Shown: positions 24,495 through 38,884, counted from the first letter of the stretch. The stretch: 64,000 nt of DNA from Monilinia fructicola (GCA_008692225.1 VICG01000010.1:1612001-1676000), one strand, 5' to 3'. A program made the numbers and translations. The notes: generated from the sequence alone by a model not told the origin.

Positions 24495-26112
24495 GTAATA
24501 GTAGTAGTAGTATTTATTTTTATTCGTTGGATAGGCCAAAGATCTCCTTAATACCTCCTTAGGGGTATACGTTAAAAATACGTTAAGCTATAGAATTAAA
24601 CTAAAAATAATTTTAAAAAATGATTTCTATATAAAAAGTATAATGTTTAGTTTATTGCCTTTTTTTTATTTTATTTAAGATAGAAATATAGTATTAACAA
24701 TATTTAATTATTAGTGAATGATAATATAAGATTCAAAGTTTATAAATAAAAGTTTCAAAGTAAATGTAAAATATAAATAAAAAAAATTATAAAATAATAT
24801 AATAAAAAAAAAGATTAATAAATAAAAAAAGTAGAAATTTAAAAATCATTATAAAAATAGAATGAATATTAAGATTTAATATGATATTATTAAAGTTTAT
24901 AAAAATATTATTAAGATTAAATTTATATATATTAAATAAAAGCTATTATATATTAAAGGATTATTAAAATTGAAATTCAAATTATTAATATTAAAACTAA
25001 AATCATTAAAGTTGAAATTCTTGTATATTAGAGTAAAATCTTATAATATAAAAAAAAACAAAATTAAAGGATTTTAATATACATTAAAATAAAGTTATAA
25101 CTATTAAAATTTAAGGGTTACACATAGTAAAATAAGCTTTATTAAAAACAAATATTAAAGTACAATTCATTAAAGTTCAAAAAATTTATAAACTATTAAT
25201 TTGAAAAAAAGTTGAATCAAATATTCAAAACTTTTTTGCAATATACTTAAAAAAATCTAAAATTATATTAATTATTCACTAAAACGTTAAAAAATTTCTA
25301 AATAATATATTAAATATAAAAGAGATTTGAATATATTATAAAAGGATTTTAGATTAATATTTTTGTGTTTAAATTTGAAATGATATTGAACAAAATCCTT
25401 ATATATAAAACAAATAATCAATATTTTATAAAATTAAATCTAAAAAAGATTTAGTTTTAAAAAGAATCCTATTTTGTATAAAAATTTCCATTTAAAGTGA
25501 TTTAAAAACAGTTTTGCTTTACATTTGAATTATTAAACTTGCTATATAACTAAATAAAGATTTTTAAGAAATATATTTACTTTACTAGTTATAAATATCG
25601 AAAATAAACCTAAATCTTAAACAAACTTTAATGTCTTTTTATTCACAAAGCAATTAATTGCTTTATTCCCTTTTATTCCTATGTATTCTAATAATCATTT
25701 AATACTTTTATTATAAATCTATATTGTTATTCTAATATTTATAAAAGATCTATTATAAAAAGTTTAATATATTTATTTATAAGTATTATATTACCAAAGT
25801 ATTATTTATATATAACTAAAATTATTATAAATCAATATTTAATAATATTCTTATTATATATTGAAGTTTCTTTTAAATTTTAATAGCCTTTATATTAAAA
25901 ACGTATAATATAAAATTGATTAATTTATATTTGGAGTTTATCTATATACTGTTTTGATAAATCGTATAATCATATCCTATATACTTATAATTATTAATAT
26001 ATTGCTTCAAACCATCTAAGAATATAATGATGTTGGTTAAAAGGAGTGAATTCCACTAGGTTTTTGAAGGCCATGGTGGCGGTTTCTTTATTGGTCCCTT
26101 CCGTCGGGAAAT
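24495..26112 (-). mobile_element. 5'-truncated LINE-like F insertion with 10-bp TSD
   Basis: This segment is F in reverse. On the + strand it opens with the tail GTAATAGTAGTAGTAGTATT and the 3' terminal motif TTATTCGTTGGATAGGCC. It then runs backwards along F to a point equivalent to about 38285 in copy c, where it stops. A perfect 10-bp duplication AAATTATATA flanks it (24485-24494 and 26113-26122), and the surrounding F sequence continues across it. Tail plus 5' truncation plus duplication is the standard signature of target-primed reverse transcription. Together with the forward copy downstream it makes a long inverted repeat. Confidence 0.8.
25994..26107 (-). pseudogene. Partly spared coding relic of family F
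   Basis: At the truncated 5' edge of the reversed F copy, G+C rises sharply. Read on the minus strand from 26107, one frame stays open for 37 codons to a TAA at 25994-25996 and includes the peptide ETATMAFKNLVEFTPFNQH. The equivalent stretch in copy c (about 38285-38360) is aligned but fully AT-converted with stops. This is probably a glimpse of the ancestral F protein. I do not recognise the domain. Confidence 0.45.
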
Positions 26113-26150
26113 AAATTATATAAATCTGTTTTGTTTTACATTATATTAAA

Positions 26151-26789
26151 CGGTAAATTACTCTCATACTATGAAAAATCGAAAAAATTACTCTCATACT
26201 ATAAAAATCAAATTTATTTTATTATAATGCTATATAGATTCTAACTTTTTTGAATAGAATTTAATTTAGATTCTAAATTAGATTCTATTTAAAAAGGTTA
26301 GAATTTGAATAATGATTATAAATTTTCAAAATCTAATATTTTCATTAATCGATTATTAATAAGCAAAAAAGCTCTGATTTTCCATTCTACTTTCGAAGCT
26401 TAATTATTCTGACTATTTCAAAAATGATCAACTATTTTAATCATTTCGAAAATAATCAACTATTTCGGCTATTTTAAAAATGATCAACCATTTCAGCCCT
26501 TTCATTTCAACCCTTCCATTTTAGCCTTTCCATTCTAACCATTTCATTCTGATCCTTCCATTTCGGCCATTCCATTCTGGTCATTCCATTTCGAAACAAT
26601 ATAATTAATAATTTATTAATATAAAAAATCTATGATAAAACCTTAGATTCTATAGTTTTTAAATAAAATCTATAATAGATTTTATTTAAAAGGATTAAAA
26701 TCTATATAGTATTATAATAAAATCACTTTGATTTTTATAGTATAAAAGTAATTTTTTTGATTTTTCATAGTATAAGAGTAATTTACCGT
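26151..26789. mobile_element. TIR element family C, copy C1 (639 bp, no TSD)
   Basis: The ends CGGTAAATTACTCTCATACT and AGAGTAATTTACCGT are well preserved, and the interior 26490-26600 carries the decamer array (CATTCTGGCC-like units). The flanking 8-mers do not match. They also correspond to F positions about 630 bp apart, so the element sits at a deletion rather than a simple insertion site. Confidence 0.85.
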
Positions 26790-28310
26790 AGAATATAATA
26801 TAAGTATATAGTATAAATATTAAATAATTATTAAAATATATAAGAATTAAGGAAAATAAAGCAATTAATTATTTTATAAATAAAAAGGCATTAAAGCTTA
26901 TCTGAAACTGAAATTTATCTTTAATATTCACAATTAGTAAAATAAATATGTTTTTGAAAGATTTTCACTTAATTATACAAACTTTAATGATTTAAATATA
27001 AGGTAAAACTATCTTTAAATTATTTTAAATAGGAATTTATATATAAAACAAAAACCTTTCTAAAATTAAACTTTTTTTAAACTTAATTTTAGAAAATATT
27101 AATCATTCATTTTATATATAAAGATTTTATTTAATATTACTTTAAATTTTAATATAAAAACACTAATCGAAAATGCTTTTAAAATATATTTCAATCTTTT
27201 TTAAATTTAATATATTATTTAAAAATATTTAAATATTTTAGTAAATAGTTAATATAATTTTAAACTCTTTTCAATAAATTATAAAAAAGGATTTGGATAC
27301 TTAATTCAACTTTTCTTCAAATTAATAGAGTTTATAAACTTTTTAGACTTTATTAGATTTTATTCTAATATTTGTTTTTAATAAAGTTTATCCTATTTTC
27401 AATTAACTTTTAATTTTAAGAATTTTAATTTTACTTTAATATACGCTTAAATCCTTTAGCTTTATTATTTTTATATTATAAGATTTTGTTTTAATATGTA
27501 AAAGTTTTAATTTTCAATAATTTTAGTTTTAATATTGATGATTTAGATTTTAATTTTAATAATCCTTTAATATATAATAATTTTTATTTAGTATATATAA
27601 GTTTAATTTTAGTAATACTTTTAGAAATTTTTATAATACTTTATTAAAATTTGATATTCATTTCATTGTTTATTATAATCTTTCAATCCATCATATCTTT
27701 AATTTTTTTATTCATTGGTTTTTTTTATTATCTTATTTTGTAATTTCTTTTGTTTATATTTTTTTACATTTGTTTTAAAACTTTCGCTTATGAATTTTAG
27801 GCCTTATATTATAGCTTATTAATTAATATTATACCCTTATTTTGAATAAAATAAAAAAGAAATAATAAATTAAATATTACGCTTTTTATATATAAAACGC
27901 TTTTTACAATCACTTTTAGTTAATTTTATAGTTTAATATATTCTTATATTTTTATAAAGGTTTTAGAAAAGCCTTTAGCTTATCTAATGAATGAAAAGAA
28001 ATACTACTACTATTAATACTATAATATAATTGCTTAAGCTTATACAATAATTCAAAACAACGGTATCTTCGTACTTTTGCTTTAAATAATTGCTTTCTAT
28101 AGCCTTAACTACTAAATAACATTAATTATATTATCCTTATAATAATAATAATATTAAATAAAAAAACATCCCTATATAACCTCCGCTAGCTTTTAACTTT
28201 ACAAATTTATTCAAGCCTTAATTATCATTTACTTTTGTATAATAAACTATAAAAAAATCATATAAAAAAACATTTAAAATAAATTCTTAATTTTCTTTTT
28301 TTTTAATTTA

Positions 28311-29809
28311 TATAATGGCTTTTTAAATGATGTTTAAGATAATATTAAAATATTCTTATAAAATAGCTTAAAACGTAGTTGAAACCTATTCGAATTGATA
28401 TTAATACTATTTTAAGATTAGCTTAAGCTAATCTTAAAATAGTATTAAATCAGTATTGTTGCAATAACTCATTAATTGTTTTAAAATAGTATTGAGATAT
28501 TTTGAGATATCTCAAAAAAAATTAAATTTAAGGTTTTAAAAAACGGATTTCCCCCAATTTTCCTTTTAAAAAAAAATAAATAAAGCTATTATTAATATTA
28601 TTATTGTTATAATATTAGTATTATTATTAGTATAATTATTAGTATAATTATTACTCGGGCGGGTTTTAAAAAAGGCATACGCAAAAATATAACGTATAAT
28701 TATTCAACGGAACCTTGATATAATTTTATAAAATTTACAGCTATTATAGATTTAGTATTTTTATACTTGCTATAAAATTTTCATATCATATAGCCTAATA
28801 TCAAACAAATAATAATATATAATAAATGTATGAATATCGAAAATTTATTAAAAAATTAGAGATTTATATAAATATTGAATAGTTTAACGAATATTATAAT
28901 TGAACTTATCAAATTCTATTAAATAATAAAATAAAAGCTAAATTTTCAATAGCTTATTTCAGAATTTTTATATCTTTATTGATATTTAAAATATATATTA
29001 ATAAAGTTAAAAAGATAGGAAAATTTACGATTTTTGAAGGAGTAAATTCGCTTATTTGGATTATATAAGCATATTTTTTTGTTAGTAATTTAAATTTTTT
29101 ACTTTTTATATCAACATATATATTAGTATAATAGATAATATTAAGTTCTAAAAATATTTAATAAAACTTTAAAGCTTATATTATTTTTCTATAATTTTGT
29201 TTTTTAAAATTTATATATTATTGACTTTTAAATTAATATATTAATAAATTCTAAAAATTTCTAAAATCACTAACTTTATAATATTATTATTCTTTTAAAA
29301 ATAATTTTTATAATATGAAAACTTTATAGAAAGATATTAAAATACTAAATCTAATATATATATAAATTATATAAAATTTTATTAAAATTTCGTAGAATAA
29401 TTATAAGTTTTATATTCGCCTATGCCTCTTTTAAAACGCGCCCGAGTAGTATTATTATTAATATTATTATCTTTATTATTTTTTTTCCTAAAGCAGATCA
29501 TTTTAACCATTCGGCTAAATAACTAATAATAATTTGATAATCAATTTTTTAAATTCGTATATATTATTATAATGAATTAAATTATAATTTTAATACAATA
29601 TTAAAATAATCTTAATATAGTTTCAACATAATCTTCAATTATTAAATTATCTTAAGCTATTTCAAAATATATTAATATATTTTTTCAATTTAAGCTATTT
29701 TAAGATTGGCTTAAATCAGCTTAATATTATCTTAGAATACTAAAATAGTTTAAAACCGTTTTAAGAACATTTTAATATAGTGTTAAATATATTCAATTGC
29801 GCCACTGAG
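28311..29809 (-). mobile_element. TIR element family H, copy H6 (interrupted by B4)
   Basis: + strand begins TATAATGGCTTTTTAAATGA (mutated CTTTATGGC end) and finishes ATTGCGCCACTGAG, with TA on both sides. Family B copy B4 lies inside its microsatellite region, so B4 is younger. The tRNA-like segment appears in reverse as CCATTCGGCTAAATAAC near 29504. Confidence 0.8.
28654..29446 (+). mobile_element. TIR element family B, copy B4 (793 bp)
   Basis: Ends CTCGGGCGGGTTTTAAAAAA and TTTTAAAACGCGCCCGAG, TA duplicated at 28652-28653 and 29447-29448. It is inserted into H6. The TIRs are intact and the interior is AT-rich and non-coding. Confidence 0.92.
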
Positions 29810-29871
29810 TAATATACTAATAATTTTATCACAAATACTATTAACAATTATTTTATAGCATTTAAAATCTA

Positions 29872-31225
29872 CGGTAAATTACTCTTATATTATAAAAAAT
29901 AAATAAATTACTTTTATACTACAAAAGTCAAAGTGATTTTATTATAATGCTATTTAGATTTTATAGTTTTTCAATAGAATTTATAATAAATTTTTATTTA
30001 AAAAGTATAGAATTTAAGGGTTTATAATAGAATTTATATTAATAAATTAATAATTATATTATTCCGAAATGAAAGGGTTGGAAATAGAGTGGTTAAAATG
30101 AAAAGGTTGAAATGGTTAATCACTTTCGAAATAGCTGAAATAGTTGATCATCTTCGAAATATAGGTAACTAAAATGATTAATCACTTTCAAAATAATCAG
30201 ATTAACTATCTATAAGCTTCGAAAATAAAACAGAAAGTTAAAGCTTTTTTACTTATTAATAATCGATTAATCAAAATACTTAATTTTGAAAATTTATAAT
30301 TCAATATTTAGATTTTGTACTTTTTAAATAGAATTTAATTTTGTTGTATTATAGTAAAATAAGTTCGATTTTTGTAGTATAAGAATAATTACTCGGGCGG
30401 GTTTTAAAAGAGGCATACGCTAAAATATAACTTATAATCATTCAGCGAAACCTTTATATAATTTTATAAAATTTATAAATATTATAGATTTAGTATTTTT
30501 ATACTTAATATAAAGATTTTGTATTATAAAACCTAATATTAAATGAAATAATAGTATAATAAAATGTATAAATATTAGAAATTTAATGAAAAATTAGAGA
30601 TTTATATTAATATTGAATAGTTTAACGAATATTATAGTTAAACCTATTAAACTTTGTTAAATAATAAAAGAAAAGCTAAATTTTAAATATCTTATTTTAG
30701 AATTTGAATATCTTTATTGATGTTTAAAATATAAATTAATAAAGTTGAAAAATATAGGAAAATTTACAGGTTTCGAAAGGGGTAAATTCGCTTATTTGGA
30801 TTATATAAGCATATTTTTTTGTTAAAAATTTGAATTTTCCACCTTTTATATCAACATATATATTAGTATAATAGATAATATTAAATTCTGAAAATATTTA
30901 ATAAAACTTTGAAGATTATATTATTTTTCTATGATTTTATTTTTTAAAATTTATATATTGTTGAATTTTAAATTAATATATTAATAAATTCTTAAATTTT
31001 CTAAAATCACTAACTTTATAGTATTATTATTCTCTTAAAAATTATTTTTATAGTATTAAAAACTTTATAGAAAGATGTTAAAATACTAAATCTAATATAT
31101 ATATAAAATTATATAAGATTATATTAAAGCTTCGTTGAATAATTCTAAGTTTTATATTCGCCTATGCCTCTTTTAAAACGCGCCCGAGTATTTCGATTTT
31201 TTATAGTATAAGAGTAATTTACCGT
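29872..31225. mobile_element. TIR element family C, copy C3 (interrupted by B5)
   Basis: Left end CGGTAAATTACTCTTATATT and right end AGAGTAATTTACCGT. B5 sits in its right subterminal region. The flanking 8-mers (AAAATCTA, TAAATATA) do not match well, so a clean target duplication is not shown. Part of the usual decamer array is present at 30060-30190. Confidence 0.8.
30392..31188 (+). mobile_element. TIR element family B, copy B5 (797 bp)
   Basis: Ends CTCGGGCGGGTTTTAAAAGA and TTTTAAAACGCGCCCGAG, with TA at 30390-30391 and 31189-31190. It is inserted in C3, and removing it with one TA rejoins the C subterminal sequence. Non-coding. Confidence 0.92.
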
Positions 31226-31233
31226 TAAATATA

Positions 31234-32598
31234 CTTTAGGGCTTTTTTGAAAATGTTTAAGATAATATTGAAATATTCTTAATTCAAATTGAAAACGTTT
31301 GAAAATAGCTCAGAATTATTTAATATAAATTAAAATAACTTAAAATAGCTTAAAATAGCTTAAAACGTAATTAAAACCTATTCGAATCGGTATTAACACT
31401 ATTTTAAGCTAATCTTAAAATGATATTAAATCAGCATTATCGCAATAACTTATTAATCGTTTTGAGATAATGTTAAAATATTTTAAGATATTTTAAAAAA
31501 AATTAAATATGAGGTTTTAAAAATGGATTTTCCTTACTTTTTCTTTTAAAAAAAATAAATAAAATTATTATTATTAGTATTATTATTTTTTCATTATTTT
31601 TTTTTCTTAAAGCAGATCATTCTAATCATTCGGCTAAATAACTACTTAGTAGCGCAATTGAATATATTCAACACTATATTAAAACGTTCTTAAAATGGTT
31701 TTAAGCTATTTTAGTATTTTAAGATAATATTGCGCTAATTGAAGCTAATCTTAAAATAGCTTACATCGATAAAATATATTAATATATTTTAAGATATCTT
31801 AAAATAGCTTGAGATAATTTAATAATTGAAGATTATGTTAAAATTGTATTAACACTATATTAAAATCATAATTTAATTGATTATAATAATATAAAAAGAA
31901 TTTAGAAAATGAGTAGTTATCAAATTATTATTAGTTATTTAGCTAAATGGTTCGAATGATCTGTTTGAGAAATTAAAAATAACGAAAGTGATGATATTAG
32001 TAATAATATTGATAATAAACTTTTTAATTTTTTTTTAAAAAAAAAGTGGAGAAAATCCACTTTTAAATTTTTTTTTTTAAGATATCTCAAAATATCTCAA
32101 CACTATTTCAAAACGGTTAGTGAGTTATTGCGACAATACCGATTTAATACTATTTTAAGATTAGCTTAAAATGGTGTTAACACTAATTCGAATAGGTTTT
32201 AATTATGATTTAAGCTATTTTAAGCTATCTTAAAACGTTCTTAATTTAAATTAAAAATATTTTAACATGATCTTGAATATTATTAAAAGAGCCATAAAGT
32301 AATAATAATTTAATAATTAATTTTTTAATTTCGTACATATTATTATAATTAATGAAATTATGATTTTAATACAATATTAAGATAATCTTAATACAGTTTT
32401 AACATAATCTTCAATTATTTAAATTATCTTAAGCTATTTTAAAATATCTTAAAACATATTAATATATTTTTATCGATTTAAGCTATATTAAGATTGGCTT
32501 AAATTAACTTAATACTATCTTAGATTACTAAAAATAGCTTAAAACCATTTTAAGAACGTTTTAATATAGTGTTAAATATATTCGATTGCGCCATTAAG
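31234..32598 (-). mobile_element. TIR element family H, copy H7 (interrupted by H7n)
   Basis: + strand begins CTTTAGGGCTTTTTTGAAAA and ends CGATTGCGCCATTAAG, flanked by TA. Another H copy in opposite orientation is inserted at 31645. The pieces on either side fit together as one H element once the insert and one TA are removed (compare the uninterrupted CTAATAATAATTTGATAA at 29523). Confidence 0.85.
31645..32299 (+). mobile_element. TIR element family H, nested copy H7n (655 bp)
   Basis: Begins CTTAGTAGCGCAATTGAATA and ends AAGAGCCATAAAG, with TA at 31643-31644 and 32300-32301. It lies inside H7, next to the tRNA-like segment of the host copy. It carries the hairpin AAAAGTGGAGAAAATCCACT (about 32042) and only a short, unexpanded microsatellite. 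Confidence 0.9.
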
Positions 32599-33599
32599 TA
32601 ACCAAAGTAATTCTATAATATTATTATAAAATTTACATTTACAATCAACAATTTTATAATTATATATAATAATATACTTGCAAAATATATAAGATCACCT
32701 TTGAAATTTCCTAAAAAATCATTAATTCCTCTTTCATTTATATATTTATAAAAATTAATATAAAACTTTTTATATGTATTTATTATTATAATCAACATTT
32801 TAAAGATACTTTTTTTTTACTTTTTTAAATCAATATTGTTTTTAAATATAATAAAATTATTCTTAAGGTTTAATTATAATATATAAGGTTTTAAAAGTAA
32901 AGATATATAAAACAATCTTAAATCTAATAGTATTTCCTGTTAATTCTAATTCTTATCATTTTTACATTATAATTATATTTATAAAACTTATTAAATTCAC
33001 AATTTTCTCCTTCATTCTAATTATAGATACTTATATTCTAACTAAATATAATCTATAAATCCTTTTTTATTATTTAAATCTTTTATTATTTAATAAAACC
33101 TTTCTAAATAAATTAATAATTTTACTTTAATTTCAATCTCTTTTATTATACCTATTATTACTAACTAAATAATTATATTAAATAACCCTTTGATTTACAA
33201 TTTCTTATTTACCTAAAAAAAATATTAAGATTATTAAAAAAAACATTAAAAACTACTTTATTCAATATCTTAATTATTGAATATAACTATATAATTATTA
33301 ATATCCTTACTTTATTTTATAATCTAATCAAAAGAATTATATAAACAAGTATTGATTTTCTTTTTAAAAAGATCATCACTTAAATATAATATTAATCCTA
33401 AAATTAGCAAAATAATATAAATTATCTTATCTATTAAATTTATTAAAATATTCTAACTTTTTAATATTAATAACTCATTAAAGATAATTATAAAAAAAAT
33501 TACCATTAATTTTTATAATCTAAACAATTAAAGTTATTATAATTTAGCTAAATATATTTGTTATATTATATGTATATACTATAGAATACAAATAAACTA

Positions 33600-34294
33600 C
33601 TTAGTGGCGCAACTGAATATATTTAACACTATATTCAAACGTTCTCAAAATGGTTTTAAGATATTTCAATATTTTAAGATAATATTAAGCTAATTTAAGC
33701 TAATCTTAAAATAGATTAAATCAATAAAATATATTAATATATTTTGAAATATATTAGAATATCTTAAAATAGCTTAAGATAATTTAATAATTGAAGATTA
33801 TGTTAAAACCGTGTTAAGATTATATTAATACCGTATTAAAATTATAATTTAATTAATTATAATAATATATAGGAATTTAAAAATTTAACTATCAAATCAT
33901 TATTAGTTATTTAGCTAAATAGTTAAATTGATTTGTTCGAGAAAAAAAGTAACGAAAATAATAATATTATTAATAATACTTTTTTTAATTTTTTTTTTCA
34001 AAAAAAAAAGTAGGGCAAATCCACTTTTAAAACTTTATTTTTCAAGCTTTCTCAAAATATCTTAACACTATCTTAAAACGGTTAGTGAGTTATTGTAACA
34101 ATACTGATTTAATACCATTCTGAGATTAGCTTAAAATGGTGTTAACATCGATTCGAATAGGTTTTAACTATGATTTAAGCTATTTTAAGCTATTTTGAAT
34201 TATATCAAATTATTTTAAGCTATTTTAAAACGTTCTTAATTTAAATTAAGAATATTTTAACATGATCTTAAACATTATTAAAAGAGCTATAAAG
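33600..34294 (+). mobile_element. TIR element family H, copy H8 (695 bp)
   Basis: Begins CTTAGTGGCGCAACTGAATA, ends AAGAGCTATAAAG, TA on both sides. The empty site in F copy a (AATAAATTAATATTAAAACT near 14157) confirms the boundaries. The microsatellite is short (about 33957-33982). Confidence 0.9.
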
Positions 34295-34828
34295 TAATAT
34301 TAAAAACTCTTTAATATTGATTATACCAATGTGTATTATAATATATTAATTATAATAAACCCGTTACTATAAATTATAATAATTATTTTAGTATCCTAAA
34401 ATAAATAAATAAAAATTTATATTAAATTTATTAAAAAAAAAGTTAAATTAAATCTAGAAGTATAATAAAACTACTTTTAAAATAATTAACATACTTGCTT
34501 TTATTTTTGCAATTTTAAAAGTCATTTTGATTATATAAAGCGAAGTTATAATCAATTTTAAATATAAATATAGTTTTATTATAATAGTATATCAAAACAT
34601 TAGTTTAATCTATAAAATTCTTATAATTAAACTTTTTAAAATTTAAAAATATCATATATAATAAAATTTATTCGATTGTTTTATTTAATAATCGGAAGAT
34701 TACCTATAATTAATACAAAAATCCTAAAGTTTAAATTTAATATCTCTATAAAGTGAAAAATGAAGAAATTAATTACTTTTGCTTTTTTTTATATTAGAAT
34801 AATATAAATAAAATTACAATCTTTATTA

Positions 34829-35706
<878 letters not shown>

Positions 35707-36683
35707 TACTTTTAATAAGTTTAACCTCAAAATCTATAGATTAATTAAATTAATATTAATAAAAGAAGTTTTATTTTTATAATCCTTTTATAATATTATA
35801 TAGATTTAAGATTATTTAAAGTATAATTGTTATATCTCAATTACCTTCTAAAAACTCTTAGCCCTTAAAAATATTAGAGATTTTTGATTTTAAATTATAA
35901 TTTATATTTGTAAGAATGTTAAACTATATATATAATAAAGATAATCAATATATAATAAGGATTTACGTTAAATGAATATTAATTTTATCATTATTTTTAA
36001 TATTCATAAATAATCTATAATATTTAAAATAATAAATTATATTATTTACCTTTTTGCACCTTTTAAATACCTCATTAAAAAGGATTTTAATATTTAATAT
36101 AATACATTTAAATCTAATATATTACTTACTTACTAAAATGCGAAAATTATATAATAAACATTAAATAATAAAATAAACTTTATTAATATCTTAAAGAAAT
36201 TTATTTATTATATTAAATATATTTAAGATTTTATATTCTTTAATATTTCTTTTATAATTATTAATATTTCTAAAAACCTATATATAAAATTAGATTATAA
36301 AACCCAAATTATAATTTTATCTGATTAAAGTGTTCATATATTTAATCAATATTATTTTAAGATTATTAAAAGTAAAGTAAAAAATTTCTTAAATTTTATA
36401 TACATTAATGTTATTAAACTTTCAAATTTAAATAATCTTTAAAATGAAAATAATATAAAAAGCTTTATTACTTGATTTATTATTATCTTAAATTCTATTA
36501 TATATATAATCAATAAATTAAATAAAAATAAAATTTTTTTTTATTTTATAATAAATTCTAAAATGTAAAATAGTATATTAAACTTATTTTATAATTAAAT
36601 ATATAATCAAGGTTTAGTTATCTTTTAAAACTAAATAATTTTTTAATATAATTTACAAAGCTAAAACAAGTTATTAGAAAAAT

Positions 36684-36782
36684 AAAATTAATAAAATTAA
36701 TAAGATTAATAAGATTAATAAGATTAATAAGATTAATAAAATTAATAAAATTAATAAAATTAATAAAATTAATAAAATTAAA
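36684..36782. repeat. 10-bp tandem repeat ATTAATAAGA/ATTAATAAAA
   Basis: About nine decamers with the core ATTAATAA, the middle units with G and the outer ones with A at one position. It lies inside F copy c. Copy a shows no comparable array at the equivalent place. Confidence 0.9.
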
Positions 36783-38884
36783 AATAATAAATATTTATCT
36801 TAAATTATTAATTAATATAAACTAGATTATAATTATAAGATTCTTTTTTTTCATAATTAACAAAATTATAATTAAGAATAAAATAATTAAAATTAAAACA
36901 TTATAGTTTAAGATCTTAAATAGATTTAATATAATTAATAATTAAGATTATATTTTATTATCAAATTAATAAGGTTTTAATATACTTTTATGATTCTCTT
37001 TTTAAAAATCCTTAAAAAAATTAAAAAAATATTATAAACGTTTTTAGTATTTATTAAGAGTTAATCGAATTATAATTTAATTATTTAAAACTTATTATAA
37101 TTTTAATTAGATATATTGTTTATAGTTTGTATAATAAATGTTTTAACCTTAAATTTCTTTTTATAAAGTAATTAATCAAAACAGTTTATATTCCCTAAAA
37201 TTTATAAATTTAATAATATCTTTATTCGCTTTTAATAATCTACTACTAGTAGTATTATATTTATTTTATATATCTCTAAAAGTTTAAGATGGATTATTAT
37301 TCAATATTTAGTCTAGATTATTTTTATATTAAAAATTCTTAATTTTTAGTATAATAAAATCTTTTTTCAAAAGATTTATTATAAATTTGATAATCAACTT
37401 TATATATAATATAAAGATAATTATAATGTAAAATTTAAAAATTATAATAATTATATTAAATGTTTAAAAGGCTTTTAATATACTATTTAAAAGATATTTA
37501 ATAATTTAAATAATAATATAAAGTTAATTGATTTATTTTTAATAAATCAATATATAGAGGATATATAAAAAACTTAATTATATTAAATCATTAAATTATT
37601 TATAATATTTTCTAAGATTTATTATTATCTTTTATATTGTGTATATTATATTTAACTAAACTATTATCCTAGAAAATTCTTTATAGATATAAGTATATAA
37701 ATAATATATATTTATTTATAATTTCAATATTATTAATCATTAATACTGTTATTTCCTTTTGAAAAATTAGAAATATTATATATTAAAGTATTTAGAACAA
37801 AATTGCTTTTATTCTAAACAAGCTAGAAACAATTTATTTTACTAGAAAAAAAGTGTTTAAGTATTATTATATAAAACTAATGATAAATTCATTATCAACT
37901 TTATTAATAATATAAAAGGAGAATAAATAACCTATTTTATACTAGTTTAGGATAGAGTTTAATAAGAAAGTCATGTTCTAAAAATATATAAAAAATATAT
38001 ATATTTATTTTGTTTTATATTATATTAAAAGTTTTATAAAAACAATAAACAATTTATTAATTTTAATATTTAAAAAAATTTAAGCTTTTATTTATATTAT
38101 AAATACAAACAATGAATATATTATATACCTTTTAATTCATTAAATTCTAATACTAAAAATTTTTAAAAATTATAGAGTGAGCTTATAATAAACGCTTAAA
38201 TTCAAGCTTTAGCGCTTAACATATATATTCCTAATAATTCTTAGATTGAACCTTTAACTACTATATTTTATATAAAACTATTAAATAAATCTAATAAAAA
38301 AGATTAATAAAAAAACCATTATTATAATCTTCAAAATCTAATATGATTTACTTCCTTTAACTAATATTATTATATTCTTAAATGATTTGGAATAGTATAT
38401 TAATAATCATAAATATATAAGGTATAGATATATAATCTACTAAAATAGCATATTAATAAGCTTCGAATGTAAATTAATAAATTTTATATTATATATTTCC
38501 AATATAAAAAACATAAATATTCAAAAAGAATTCTAATATATAATAAAAATATTATCAAATATTAATTTAAAATAATTTTAGTTATATATAAATAATACTT
38601 TAATAATATAATACCTATAGATTAATATATTAGATTTTTCATAATAAACCTTTTACAAATATTAGAATATAATATAAATCTATAATACAAATATTAAATA
38701 ATCATTAGAATATATAGAAATTAAATAGAATAAAATAGCCAATCATTTTATAGATAAAAAAATGTTAAAATTTATTGAAGATTTAAATTTATCTTTGATA
38801 TTTCGGTAAATTACTCTTATACTATGAAAAATTGAAAAAATTACTTTTATACTATGAAAATCAAACTTATTCTATTATAATATT

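Larger units (their letters stand above)
23945..28010 (+). mobile_element. LINE-like family F, copy b (3' part)
   Basis: Collinear with F copy c from about 37490 to its 3' end at 41856, ending GAATGAAAAGAAATACTACT. It is interrupted by a reversed, 5'-truncated F insertion (24495-26112) and by C1 (26151-26789). The F positions equivalent to about 38030-38660 are missing at C1. No open frame survives. Confidence 0.65.
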
